Positions 35,473-43,751 of a stretch of 64,000 nucleotides of DNA are shown here, one piece after another. Position 1 is the stretch's first letter, and the number at the start of each line of letters is the position of its first letter. A model generated the notes under the pieces. That model was not told the origin of the DNA. It worked only from the letters and a program-made list of their open reading frames with translations, and made no database searches. The translations under genes were made by a program, and so were the position numbers. The stretch is from Methanoculleus sp. UBA430 (lineage in GTDB: Archaea > Halobacteriota > Methanomicrobia > Methanomicrobiales > Methanoculleaceae), in the NCBI RefSeq assembly GCF_002506585.1, contig NZ_DAXW01000003.1, positions 179,338 through 243,337 of the forward strand, in the 5' to 3' direction.

Positions 35473-36855
35473 ATGAACGCCGGAAACCCCCTCGCCGTCT
35501 CCTTCTCCGGCACACGGAACCGGATCGCGGCCATCGCCGTGCTGACGGCGCTCACCCTCGGTGGAAACCTGCTCGGCCTGCTCCTCGGCGCACCGGAAGG
35601 GCTCCTCCCCCTCCCGGCCCTCCCGCTCAGCATCCCGATCATCCTCGCGAGTTACTGGTACCCCCGGCGCGGTCTCCTCTTCTCCGTATGCCTCGCGGCC
35701 GCCTACGCCGTCACGGTCCTCCTCCTCTCTCCGCCTGATCCGCTGCTCCCGCTCACCATTCTCCCCCGTGCGGTCTTCCTCATCCTCATCGGCGGGGTGG
35801 TCGCGCTCCTCTCGTCGAGGCTCCGGGAGTCCGAGCAGCAGATGAACCAGATCATCGAGTTCCTGCCTGACGCGACGTTTGCCATCGACCGCGAGGGGAG
35901 GGTCATCGCCTGGAACCGCGCGATCGAGGAGATGACCGGGGTGAAGGAGGAGGCCATCCTCAACCGGGGGGACCACGAGTACGCCATACCCTTCTGCGGG
36001 GAGCGGCGGCCACTCCTCGCAGACCGGGTCCTCCAGAGCCAGGGGGAGCAGCCGCAGGTTCTCGTCTCGGAGAATACCATCCCGCGTCTCCGCGACGGGA
36101 AGGGAGCGCACCTCAGATCCGCGGCGACCGCGCTCATCGACGCAAACGGCAATGTCGCCGGAGCCATCGAGTCCATCCGGGACGTGAGCGATCAGGTGAT
36201 GATGGAGGCCGCGCTCCAGAACGCCAGCCGCCAGCTCAACACCCTCTCGGGGATCCTGCGCACCGATCTCTCCAACCGCCTCGCCGTCCTGTACGGGCAC
36301 CTCTCGGTGGGCGTGATGAAGTTCGACGACCCGGAGATCCTGTCGTTCATCGGCGACCTGAACAACGCTGCGAACGGTATCCGGCGGCAGATCGAGATCT
36401 CCCGCGAGTTCCGGGATATCGGGACGTCGCCGCCGGCATGGGTGCCCGTGCAGGAGACCGTCAGGCAAGCTGCCGCCGGTCTCACCTTCGGGACTGTCTC
36501 CCTCGAAGTGTGGACGGAGCGGCTCGAGGCCTTCGCCGACCCCCATCTCGGCACGGTCTTCTCCCACCTCTTTGAGAACTCGCTCGCTCCGGCAACGGGG
36601 GCGACCCGGATCGTCGTCACCTACCACCTGCGCCCGGAAGGTTGTGCAATCATCGTCGAGGATGACGGGACCGGGATCCCCGACGCAGAGAAGGAGGGGC
36701 TCTTCGTCCAGAAGGCGGAGGGATACGGGCACGGACTCTTCCTCGCTCACGAGATCCTCGCCATCACCGGGATCACGATCCGCGAGACGGGAACACCCGG
36801 CGAGGGGGCGAAGTTCGAGCTCCTGGTGCCGTCAGGGGGGTACCGCATTGTCTGA
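35473..36855 (+). CDS. Membrane PAS histidine kinase-like protein lacking the H-box histidine
   Basis: About 460 residues from ATG 35473 (a GTG at 35407 is possible). Three or four membrane helices come first (about 20-115), then PAS (about 120-240; IIEFLPDATFAIDREGRVIAWNRAIEEMTG), a HisKA-like helix pair and HATPase (HLFENSLAPA, EDDGTGIPDAEKEGLF, GHGLFLAHEIL). Aligned to its upstream neighbour, ITRHDLLNQL becomes ILRTDLSNRL, so Thr replaces the phospho-acceptor His. It may regulate another kinase rather than autophosphorylate. Last signalling gene of the cluster. Confidence 0.82.
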   Translation: MNAGNPLAVSFSGTRNRIAAIAVLTALTLGGNLLGLLLGAPEGLLPLPALPLSIPIILASYWYPRRGLLFSVCLAAAYAVTVLLLSPPDPLLPLTILPRAVFLILIGGVVALLSSRLRESEQQMNQIIEFLPDATFAIDREGRVIAWNRAIEEMTGVKEEAILNRGDHEYAIPFCGERRPLLADRVLQSQGEQPQVLVSENTIPRLRDGKGAHLRSAATALIDANGNVAGAIESIRDVSDQVMMEAALQNASRQLNTLSGILRTDLSNRLAVLYGHLSVGVMKFDDPEILSFIGDLNNAANGIRRQIEISREFRDIGTSPPAWVPVQETVRQAAAGLTFGTVSLEVWTERLEAFADPHLGTVFSHLFENSLAPATGATRIVVTYHLRPEGCAIIVEDDGTGIPDAEKEGLFVQKAEGYGHGLFLAHEILAITGITIRETGTPGEGAKFELLVPSGGYRIV

Positions 36856-36856
36856 G

Positions 36857-37285
36857 ATGGTCCGTGAGCTCAGAAGCGCAGAGTTCCCGCTCGCCGACGA
36901 GGTCTGGCGCGACTACCACGGTATGACCGGTGATCCGGGCAGGGACAGGATCTTTGCAGTCTTCCTCGCCGGACGGATCGTCTCCCTCGCCCGGTGCAGG
37001 AGGCACCCCGACGGCAGCATGGAGGTCGACGGCGTCTTCACGCCCGAGGCCTGCCGCGGGAGGGGGTATGCCCGCATGGCAGTGAGCGCTCTCGTCGTGG
37101 CCTGCCACAACGACGATCTCTACATGTACGCGGTCGAGAGCCTCGCGGGGTTTTACGCGGAGTTCAGGTTCATCTCGATACCGGAGCGCGACCTCCCTCC
37201 CGCCATCCGGGAGCGCTACACCTGGGCGGCGGGGAATATGGAGGGCGCGGAGGTCCGGCCGATGCGTCGCAGAGCAGGGTTGTGA
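36857..37285 (+). CDS. GNAT family N-acetyltransferase
   Basis: 142 residues. The acetyl-CoA-binding motif A is CRGRGYARMAVSALV, preceded by the strand MEVDGVFTPEA, and the C-terminal SLAGFYAEFRFISIPE fits motif B. Substrate unknown. The start is ATG 36857, two bases after the stop of the preceding kinase gene (36855); a TTG nine bases earlier is less likely. It is co-directional with the chemosensory cluster. Confidence 0.8.
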   Translation: MVRELRSAEFPLADEVWRDYHGMTGDPGRDRIFAVFLAGRIVSLARCRRHPDGSMEVDGVFTPEACRGRGYARMAVSALVVACHNDDLYMYAVESLAGFYAEFRFISIPERDLPPAIRERYTWAAGNMEGAEVRPMRRRAGL

Positions 37286-37347
37286 GCAGACCCCGCAACC
37301 CTTATCTCCTGTCGACCAGAGATTACTCGCACGGGAGCCGATAAAGA

Positions 37348-38451
37348 ATGGCAGACGTCTATTTCGCGAATCTCCGGGCGAGGAGCCACCACGAGAGCAA
37401 AGTCCAGAAGATCCGCCGTCTCTTCGATGCGGCCGGGTTCGGCGAGGCGGTCCGGCAGGGGGACCTTACGGCGGTCAAACTGCACGTCGGGGAGCGGGGG
37501 TGCGACACCTACCTGCACCCGGTCTTTGTCCGGCAGGTGGTCGATAAGGCGAAGGAGAGGGGGGCCCACCCGTTCATCACCGATACCGGCACCCTCTATG
37601 CAGGGAGCAGGGCCGACGCCGTCAGGCACACCGTCACCGCCATCGAGCACGGGTTCGACTACGCGGTCGTCGGCGCCCCGGTGATCGTCGCCGACGGCCT
37701 TGCCGGCGGCTACTGGGGGGAGATTCCCGTCGAGGGGAAACGCTTCCAGAGCGTTAAGATTGCAGGGAATATCCTCGCCGCCGACAGCATGATCGTCCTC
37801 TCGCACGTCAAGGGCCACGACACCGCCGGGTTCGGCGGCGCTATCAAGAATCTGGCGATGGGCTGCGCCCCGCCCCGGGGGAAGGCGGAGCAGCATGCTG
37901 CCCGGCCATGCCTGGAGAGCGGGAACTGCATAGGGTGCGGCATGTGCACCATGGTCTGCCCGCAGGCGGCGATGACGGTCGTCGACGGGCGGGCAAAATT
38001 CAACCCTGAGCACTGCGTCGGGTGCGGCGACTGCGTGCGCTCCTGCCCTGAAGGGGCGATCGACTTCGACTGGACGACGGAGATCCGGCCGTTCATCGAG
38101 CGGCTCTGCGAGTACGCCCTCGGCGCTGTCCGCGGCAAACCCAGGCGGGTGGGCTACATCAATTTCCTTCTCAACATCACCCCGGACTGCGACTGCGTCC
38201 CGTGGAGCGATGCGGCAATTGTCCCCGATATCGGGATCCTTGCCTCGACCGACCCGGTCGCGATCGACCACGCGAGCTTTGACCTGGTCAACAGCGAGCG
38301 GGGGTTTGCCCGGACACACCTTGCAGCGAACTTCGCGCCGGGGGAAGACAAATTTAAGGGGGTCTGGGACTACACGGACGGCGAGTACCAGATCGATTAC
38401 GCGGCCTCTATCGGACTTGGGGAGGCCGATTACCGGCTGATCGAGGTGTAA
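37348..38451 (+). CDS. DUF362 protein with two [4Fe-4S] ferredoxin motifs
   Basis: 367 residues: an N-terminal DUF362 domain (about 1-180; VKLHVGERGCDTYLHP, DTGTLYAGSRADA, SHVKGHDTAGFGGAIKNLAMGCAP) with an inserted ferredoxin module, CIGCGMCTMVCP and CVGCGDCVRSCP (about 190-235), then the rest of DUF362. Common in methanogens; likely an electron-transfer or iron-sulfur assembly protein. The next gene, also a redox protein, starts three bases after its stop. Confidence 0.9.
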   Translation: MADVYFANLRARSHHESKVQKIRRLFDAAGFGEAVRQGDLTAVKLHVGERGCDTYLHPVFVRQVVDKAKERGAHPFITDTGTLYAGSRADAVRHTVTAIEHGFDYAVVGAPVIVADGLAGGYWGEIPVEGKRFQSVKIAGNILAADSMIVLSHVKGHDTAGFGGAIKNLAMGCAPPRGKAEQHAARPCLESGNCIGCGMCTMVCPQAAMTVVDGRAKFNPEHCVGCGDCVRSCPEGAIDFDWTTEIRPFIERLCEYALGAVRGKPRRVGYINFLLNITPDCDCVPWSDAAIVPDIGILASTDPVAIDHASFDLVNSERGFARTHLAANFAPGEDKFKGVWDYTDGEYQIDYAASIGLGEADYRLIEV

Positions 38452-38454
38452 GAG

Positions 38455-39024
38455 ATGACGAACGGAAACGTGCTGCTCCTCTGCGGGAGCCCCCGCCTTG
38501 AGGGGAACACCGCACTGGTGCTCAGGGAATGCGCAAAGACCCTCGAGGGCGAGGGGCTTGAAACCGAGACCGTGCTGCTTGGACAGACGCGGATACTCTC
38601 CTGCACGGCCTGCGGCCTCTGCAGCGCCGGGGAGTGCGCTCTCGACGACGGTTTAAACGAGATCATCGAAAAGACCCGGGAGGCTGACGGTTTCATCGTC
38701 GGCACCCCGGTCTACTTCGGGACGGCGCGGGGAGACGTCACGGCGGCGCTCCAGCGGATAGGGATGGTCTCGATGGCCTCGGACTCCTTCCTCTCGCGGA
38801 AGGTGGGCGGCCCGATCGCCGTGGCGCGCCGGGGCGGGCATACCACGACCCTCCAGGAGCTGCTGATGTTCTACCTCATCAACGATATGATCGTGCCGGG
38901 CTCGACCTACTGGAATATAGTCTTTGGGCACGCGCCAGGCGAGGCTGCAGGCGACGAGGAGGGGATGCGGACGGTCCGGCGGTTCGCCGAGAACGTGGCG
39001 TTCCTGATCAAGAAGCTGCGGTAG
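38455..39024 (+). CDS. Iron-sulfur flavoprotein / NADPH-dependent FMN reductase family
   Basis: 189 residues with a flavodoxin fold: FMN phosphate loop CGSPRLEGNTA at the N-terminus and GTPVYFGTARGDV in the middle. The compact cysteine run CTACGLCSAGEC (C-x2-C-x2-C-x4-C) is the [4Fe-4S] motif of the archaeal iron-sulfur flavoproteins, which reduce oxygen or peroxide with ferredoxin electrons. It lies directly after the DUF362 ferredoxin protein, a plausible electron donor. Confidence 0.88.
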   Translation: MTNGNVLLLCGSPRLEGNTALVLRECAKTLEGEGLETETVLLGQTRILSCTACGLCSAGECALDDGLNEIIEKTREADGFIVGTPVYFGTARGDVTAALQRIGMVSMASDSFLSRKVGGPIAVARRGGHTTTLQELLMFYLINDMIVPGSTYWNIVFGHAPGEAAGDEEGMRTVRRFAENVAFLIKKLR

Positions 39025-39072
39025 GAGACCGGAGAAGAACCTTTTTCCATCTGCCCGGAGAGGGATCAAGCA

Positions 39073-39420
39073 ATGGATCTGTCGTCCGAGCCGATTCATC
39101 CGGGCATCGCAGATACGGCACCGCTGACCCGGCGGGAGATCGCCGGCCTCCTCCCGGAGGTCCCGGACTGGTCGCTCGTGGGCGGGCGCCTCTCCGCCCG
39201 GTTCGCCTGCAGGGAGTTCGCCGACGCCGCCCGGCTCGTCCACGAGATCGCCGCGTTCGCCATGCGGGAGGGCCATCTCCCCGATATCGGAATCCACGAG
39301 AACCGGATGGTGGACGTGGCGTGGTACACCTACGCCATCGGCGGGCTCTCCAAAAACGACTTCATCATGGCCGCGCGGCTCTCCGACCGGCTCCGGTCCC
39401 GGCAGGCCGGGACCCTCTAG
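39073..39420 (+). CDS. Pterin-4a-carbinolamine dehydratase family protein
   Basis: 115 residues with the PCD/DCoH fold: PLTRREIAGLLPEVPDW, then REGHLPDIGIHENRMVDVAWYTYAIGGLSKNDFIMAARLSD. The classical HHPD reads HLPD here, and the usual TH of the later strand is TY, so activity on 4a-hydroxytetrahydropterin is uncertain. Its stop codon shares CTAG with the stop of the opposing thioredoxin gene (39417-39420). Confidence 0.85.
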   Translation: MDLSSEPIHPGIADTAPLTRREIAGLLPEVPDWSLVGGRLSARFACREFADAARLVHEIAAFAMREGHLPDIGIHENRMVDVAWYTYAIGGLSKNDFIMAARLSDRLRSRQAGTL

Positions 39421-39827
39421 CCGAACGCCCGCATGACCCGGGCTTTGATCGCCTCTTTCGGGAGCGCGCCGACCACCCGGTCGACGTGCATGCCGTTTGC
39501 AAAGAAGAGGAGCGTCGGAATCGCCGTTATGCTGAACTGTGCCGCAAGCCGCGGGTTTTCGTCGACGTTGCACTTGCCGAAGGTCACCCGGCCCGCAAAC
39601 TCGCGCGCAAGGTCCTCGATCACCGGAGCCACCATCCGGCAGGGGCCACACCATTCCGCCCAGACGTCGATGACCAGGGACGGATGGTTCCCTATGGTCT
39701 CCCCGAACGTATTGTCGACGATCTCGATGACACCGCCCGAGGTGCCCATGACTCTGGCCTCGAGTTCCCGGAGGCGCTCCTCCCGGAGACGCTGCAGGTC
39801 GTCGTCCACCGGTCCTTTCTCTTCCAT
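39417..39827 (-). CDS. trxA: Thioredoxin
   Basis: 136 residues with the WCGPC active site (VWAEWCGPCRMVAPVIEDLA) and the cis-proline loop ITAIPTLLFF. A charged N-terminal extension of about 30 residues (DDDLQRLREERLRELEARV) precedes the domain. It reduces disulfides in the cytoplasm. AACTTTAATAC at about 39853-39863 is a TATA that would start transcription close to the ATG (leaderless). Confidence 0.95.
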   Translation of the reverse strand: MEEKGPVDDDLQRLREERLRELEARVMGTSGGVIEIVDNTFGETIGNHPSLVIDVWAEWCGPCRMVAPVIEDLAREFAGRVTFGKCNVDENPRLAAQFSITAIPTLLFFANGMHVDRVVGALPKEAIKARVMRAFG

Positions 39828-39940
39828 GTAGCGGAAGTATGCTTCACGCCCGTATTAAAGTTAGGGAAAATGACGTCCCGAAGGGCGACTGTGGCTGGAG
39901 GCAGTGAGCGCGAGCACCGAAGATGGCTGCCGGGTCCGCG

Positions 39941-39953
39941 GATAAATATATAA
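39941..39953 (+). promoter_or_regulatory. Promoter of the initiator tRNA gene
   Basis: GATAAATATATAA is an archaeal TATA box about 40-50 bases before the tRNA, which would give a short 5' leader to be removed by RNase P. Confidence 0.7.
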
Positions 39954-39990
39954 CCCCGGAAGTACAATGTTTACTACCTCACAGATGGGA

Positions 39991-40065
39991 AGCGAGGTGG
40001 GGTAGTCAGGAAATCCCGGCGGGCTCATAACCCGTAGACCGATGGTTCAAATCCATCCCTCGCTA
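39991..40065 (+). tRNA. Initiator tRNA-Met (anticodon CAT)
   Basis: The arms AGCGAGG and CCTCGCT pair (39991-39997 with 40058-40064) and the anticodon loop CTCATAA carries CAT. Two initiator marks are visible: an A1-U72 end pair and three consecutive G-C pairs (GGG/CCC) next to the anticodon loop. The T arm is GATGGTTCAAATCCATC. CCA is not encoded. The 220 bases after it hold no gene and no sign of an integrated element. Confidence 0.95.
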
Positions 40066-40289
40066 TGTCCGGTTCTTCAGCGCTTTTGTACACAGCCACA
40101 TCCGGTCGTCTTTCAACGATTCTTCTTTCCGGAAAGCCGACGCGCTCGCACTCGATGGACCCTAAACGGGGTCGAAACGACGCGCGCAAGCAGGGCGAAC
40201 CGATCAGCATGTGGATAAGACGTTTACAGAATCCCCGAGCACCAAAAATAGGGGATTGCCTCAACCCGAGGTAATCCGGTGAAGATTTC

Positions 40290-41726
40290 TCAGGTCCGTT
40301 CCTTCCCGGCCCTGAAGGCCGAGAGGTCGGACTGGTGGGTGCCGGCCACGTAGTCGACGACGCAGTGACAGCTCTTCTCCCCGTTGATATCCACCGGGTA
40401 GCACCCGGTCAGGCACCCGGTGCAGAGGTTCCGATCACCGCACCCGATCGCCTCCACCAGGTCCTCAAGCGGGATGTAGGTGAGCGAGGTTGCCCCGATA
40501 CTCGCCCGCACTGCCTCGACCTCCCGACCGCTCGCGATGAGCTCCGTGCGGGTGGGCATATCCACCCCGAGGTAGCAGGGGGCGATGATCGGCGGAGAGC
40601 CGACCCGGAGGTGGATCTCTTCTGCCCCCGCGTCCCGGATCATGTTCACGATTCGGCGGGATGTCGTCCCCCGGACGATGCTGTCGTCGACGAGGACCAC
40701 CCGTTTGTCCTTCAGGTTCCCCCGGACGGTGTTGAGTTTGATCCTGACCGCCCGCTCCCGCTGCTGCTGGGTCGGCATGATGAACGTCCGGCCCATGTAA
40801 CGGTTCTTCATCAGTCCCTCGACGAACGGGATCCCGGACCGTTCAGCGTAGCCCGCGGCATACGCGATGCCGGAGTCCGGGACCGGGCAGACCGTATCCG
40901 CCTCGACCGGGGCAGCATCATGGAGTTTCTGCCCGATCCGGCGCCGGACGTCGTAGACCAGCGTCCCGTCGATGACCGAGTCGGCGCGGGCGAAGTAGAT
41001 ATACTCGAAGATGCAGTACGCCGTCCGGTTCGCGGTCGCTATCTGGATGGAGGAGAGCCCGGTCTCATCGATCCTGACCAGTTCTCCCGGGCGCACGTCC
41101 CGGATGAATGTGCCGTCCAGCGCATCGATCGCCACGCTCTCCGAAGCGACGATGTAACCGCCGTCGATCTTGCCGATACAGAGCGGTTTGATGCCGAGCG
41201 GGTCGCGGAAGGCGTAAACGGTCTCGTTTAACAGCGCGACGGCGGCATAAGAACCCCGCAGGCGCCGCATGCAGAGCCGGACCGCATCCTCCATGCTCTT
41301 TGAGGTCCGGAGGGCATCGGCGATGATGCTCCCGATGATCTCGGTATCGGTCGTGGTGCAGAAGATCTGACCCCGGCGCTCGTATTCCTCCCGGAGTTCG
41401 ATCGTGTTCACCAGGTTGCCGTTGTGGGCGATCGAGAGGTCGAGCCCCTGATACCGAAAGTTGAACGGCTGAACGTTCTCAGGAACTTTTGACCCTGTCG
41501 TCGGGTAGCGTACGTGTCCGATTCCGGCGTTGCCCCGCAGATCCTGCAGGGTATGGCTGTTGAAGACCTCGGCAACGAGCCCCTGGGCCTTGTGGGTGTA
41601 GAGGGTCGTGCCTTCAAAAGTGGAGATCCCCGCGCTCTCCTGCCCCCTGTGCTGGAGAGCGTACAGGGCATAGTACAGCGGAAAAGAGACACCGCCAGCA
41701 TCGACGATGCCAACGATACCACACAT
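40290..41726 (-). CDS. purF: Amidophosphoribosyltransferase
   Basis: 478 residues. It makes phosphoribosylamine from PRPP and glutamine, the first step of purine synthesis. The nucleophile Cys2 is in MCGIVGIV; the glutaminase domain spans about 1-230; the PRPP loop is VVLVDDSIVRGTTSRRI; C-terminal cysteines (CTGCLTGCYP) fit the [4Fe-4S] type. It starts nine bases after the L37e stop, in an LSm-L37e-purF run well known in archaea. Confidence 0.96.
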   Translation of the reverse strand: MCGIVGIVDAGGVSFPLYYALYALQHRGQESAGISTFEGTTLYTHKAQGLVAEVFNSHTLQDLRGNAGIGHVRYPTTGSKVPENVQPFNFRYQGLDLSIAHNGNLVNTIELREEYERRGQIFCTTTDTEIIGSIIADALRTSKSMEDAVRLCMRRLRGSYAAVALLNETVYAFRDPLGIKPLCIGKIDGGYIVASESVAIDALDGTFIRDVRPGELVRIDETGLSSIQIATANRTAYCIFEYIYFARADSVIDGTLVYDVRRRIGQKLHDAAPVEADTVCPVPDSGIAYAAGYAERSGIPFVEGLMKNRYMGRTFIMPTQQQRERAVRIKLNTVRGNLKDKRVVLVDDSIVRGTTSRRIVNMIRDAGAEEIHLRVGSPPIIAPCYLGVDMPTRTELIASGREVEAVRASIGATSLTYIPLEDLVEAIGCGDRNLCTGCLTGCYPVDINGEKSCHCVVDYVAGTHQSDLSAFRAGKERT

Positions 41727-41735
41727 GATACAGCT

Positions 41736-41918
41736 CTAATGCGTCGGTACCTTTGCCTTCTTCTCCGTCCAGCGGTAACTGCGGATTCTCCGGCTTCTGC
41801 CGAACCCGCAGGCCGCACAGACCTTGTGCTGTGCGTGGAACGAGATTTTGCCACATCGCCTGCAGGCGATGTGGGTGCGTTTCTGCCGCTTGCCCATCGA
41901 GGGTGTGCCTTTTGACAT
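41736..41918 (-). CDS. rpl37e: Large ribosomal subunit protein L37e
   Basis: 60 residues with the zinc-binding pairs CRRCG and CAACG and a very basic composition (MGKRQKRTHIACRRCGKISF, GRSRRIRSYRW). ATG 41918 gives the standard N-terminus MSKGTPSMGKR. Fourteen bases separate it from LSm upstream. Confidence 0.96.
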   Translation of the reverse strand: MSKGTPSMGKRQKRTHIACRRCGKISFHAQHKVCAACGFGRSRRIRSYRWTEKKAKVPTH

Positions 41919-41932
41919 TATCTCTCACCTAC

Positions 41933-42160
41933 TCATTCAACTGAAGGGGTAATGTAGATCACATTGTCACCGCGGACGATCAACGTGCCGAGTTTCTGCG
42001 CCGTGCCGTCCACTTCTTCTTCTGCCTTATCCAATACCAGATTCATGTGAACGTCGTATCCCTGGAGGATTCCCCGGATCTCCCTTCCACCTTTAAGGCT
42101 GATGATGACGGGCTGACGATTCAGTACCTGATCTAAAATATCCAACGGTCTTGGCGTCAT
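41933..42160 (-). CDS. lsm: Sm-like archaeal protein (LSm)
   Basis: 75 residues: Sm1 motif (PVIISLKGGREIRGILQGYDVHMNLVLDKA) and Sm2 motif (LIVRGDNVIYI). Archaeal LSm forms heptameric rings that bind U-rich RNA. AAATATATTAC at 42189-42199 on the minus strand is the TATA of the LSm-L37e-purF operon. It diverges from the PUA-domain gene. Confidence 0.96.
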   Translation of the reverse strand: MTPRPLDILDQVLNRQPVIISLKGGREIRGILQGYDVHMNLVLDKAEEEVDGTAQKLGTLIVRGDNVIYITPSVE

Positions 42161-42270
42161 ATGATTACCCTGTGCCGTCCTTTCTGGAGTAATATATTTG
42201 AGTGAGGAAGCTACTTAAATATAACCGCGTTGCTCTGCATCGCATGATAGGTCCTTGAGGTCTCGATTCC

Positions 42271-42768
42271 ATGCCGAAGATCACCGTAAAGAAACGTCAC
42301 GTCATCCGAAAGTCGCAGATAACCGGGCTCCTGGACCGGCTCACCAACGAGATCGGAGCGTCGGCCGAACTCTTCCGGTCCGACCGGATCGAGCGGGTGG
42401 AGACGGATGCCCCCATCGAGATCTACCTGGTGGATAAAAAACCGCTCCTGATAGCCTCCGGGGACTGGGCCTTCCCCACCCTCCGCGGCCTCGTCGAGCA
42501 CCCGATCCCCGAGCGGCGGGTGGTCGTGGATGCGGGCGCGATCAGGTTCGTCGCAAACGGCGCGGATGCCATGCGCCCCGGGATCGTCTCGATCTCGCCC
42601 GATGTCAGGGAGGGGCACCCGGTGCAGGTCGTCGAAGAGCGCTACGGCAAACCGCTCGCCGTCGGTATCGCGCTCTTTGATGCCGCCGATATGGAGCAGC
42701 AGGAGAAGGGTAAGTCGGTCAAGAGCATCCACTTTGTCGGAGACGACATCTGGAATCTCGAGATCTGA
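42271..42768 (+). CDS. PUA-domain RNA-binding protein (Tma20/MCT-1-like)
   Basis: 165 residues: an N-terminal domain with conserved basic residues (KKRHVIRKSQITGLLDRL) and a C-terminal PUA domain (RRVVVDAGAIRFVANGADAMRPGIVSISPDVREGHPVQVVEERYGKPLAVGIAL). Archaeal homologs are thought to act with ribosomes or translation initiation factors. CTTAAATATAA at about 42213-42223 is its TATA, divergent from the LSm promoter. Confidence 0.88.
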   Translation: MPKITVKKRHVIRKSQITGLLDRLTNEIGASAELFRSDRIERVETDAPIEIYLVDKKPLLIASGDWAFPTLRGLVEHPIPERRVVVDAGAIRFVANGADAMRPGIVSISPDVREGHPVQVVEERYGKPLAVGIALFDAADMEQQEKGKSVKSIHFVGDDIWNLEI

Positions 42769-42817
42769 ACCGATTTTAAAAGATACTATTAAATAAAATT
42801 CTTCCCTCACTTTTCTT

Positions 42818-43195
42818 ATGGTTAAGAAGCTCTTTGACAGCATCCTCGGTAAAAGTCCCGTTAAAAACGAAGATGAATACATGGAGCTCGATCTCGCCTC
42901 ATATGAAGGGTCGAGCACCGAAGAACCAGCAGCCATGTACATCAAGATCGCCACCATCGCCGACCTCAAAGATACCCCCCGCGTCAAAGACGAGGTCTAC
43001 AACGGCAACATCGTCATCGTCGATATCGGGCGGCTGAAGATGGACAAGGTGACGTTCGAGCGGGTCTTAAAGGACCTCCGCGACGTGGCAAAAGACGTGA
43101 ACGGGGATATCGTCGGTCTTGGTGAGCAGAAGTACGTCGTCATCACGCCGATGTCCGTCAAGGTCTCCCGCGAGAAGATCGGCGGTGGCGTCTAG
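42818..43195 (+). CDS. sepF: Archaeal cell-division protein SepF
   Basis: 125 residues. The N-terminal amphipathic stretch MVKKLFDSILG serves as membrane anchor, followed by an acidic linker and the SepF core (YIKIATIADLKDTPRVKDEVYNGNIVIVDIGRLKMDKVTFERVLKDLRDVAKDVNGDIVGLGEQKYVVITP). It links FtsZ to the membrane in FtsZ-using archaea. ATTAAATAAAAT at about 42790-42801 is its TATA. Its stop overlaps the next start by one base. Confidence 0.92.
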   Translation: MVKKLFDSILGKSPVKNEDEYMELDLASYEGSSTEEPAAMYIKIATIADLKDTPRVKDEVYNGNIVIVDIGRLKMDKVTFERVLKDLRDVAKDVNGDIVGLGEQKYVVITPMSVKVSREKIGGGV

Positions 43196-43722
43196 TGCGG
43201 GAATCCTATCCCGGAACCTGTCCCGCGTGCGGGGGTGATATCCAGATGGTCCACCACCGCCTCGAGATCCCCCACTTCCCTGATCTCCTGCTCGTCGTGA
43301 TCTCCTGCGGCGCCTGCGGCTACCGGCACACCGACACCATCATCCTCGGGGAGGGCAACCCGGTCAGGTGGACGGTGCGGGTCGAGGAGCCCGGGGACCT
43401 CGCCATCCGGGTGGCCCGGAGCACGACGGGAACGATCGAGATCCCGGAACTCGGCCTCGCGGTCGAGCCCGGGACCGCCTGTGAAGGGTTCGTCACCAAC
43501 ATCGAGGGGGTTCTGTCCCGCTTCGAGCAGGCGGTGGAGACAGTCCTCGCGAACCCGGAGAGCGACGAGGAGCGGGCAGCCGCACTCCAGATGCTTGATA
43601 CGCTCGCCGCAGCGCGGGAGGTGGCCGTCCCGTTCACGGTCATCCTCGAGGACCCCGCCGGAAACAGCATGCTCGTCAGCGAGAAAGCCGAAAAGATGCT
43701 CCTCGATCAGGGCGAGACCTGA
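43195..43722 (+). CDS. ZPR1 zinc-finger family protein
   Basis: 175 residues. The zinc finger reads CPACGGDI followed by CGACGYRHTDT, and the ZPR1-type domain follows (GNPVRWTVRVEEPGDLAIRVARSTTGTIEIPELGLAVEPG, FVTNIEGVLSRFEQAVE). Single-domain ZPR1 proteins are typical of archaea; eukaryotic ZPR1 binds elongation factor 1A. The GTG start overlaps the sepF stop by one base, a pairing that suggests co-expression. Confidence 0.9.
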   Translation: MRESYPGTCPACGGDIQMVHHRLEIPHFPDLLLVVISCGACGYRHTDTIILGEGNPVRWTVRVEEPGDLAIRVARSTTGTIEIPELGLAVEPGTACEGFVTNIEGVLSRFEQAVETVLANPESDEERAAALQMLDTLAAAREVAVPFTVILEDPAGNSMLVSEKAEKMLLDQGET

Positions 43723-43751
43723 TATTTTTCTTTTTGCCCCACCGGGTTACT

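Noticed and set aside
39991..40290. Integration site at the initiator tRNA gene
   Set aside because: No integrase gene and no second copy of the tRNA 3' end were seen downstream.
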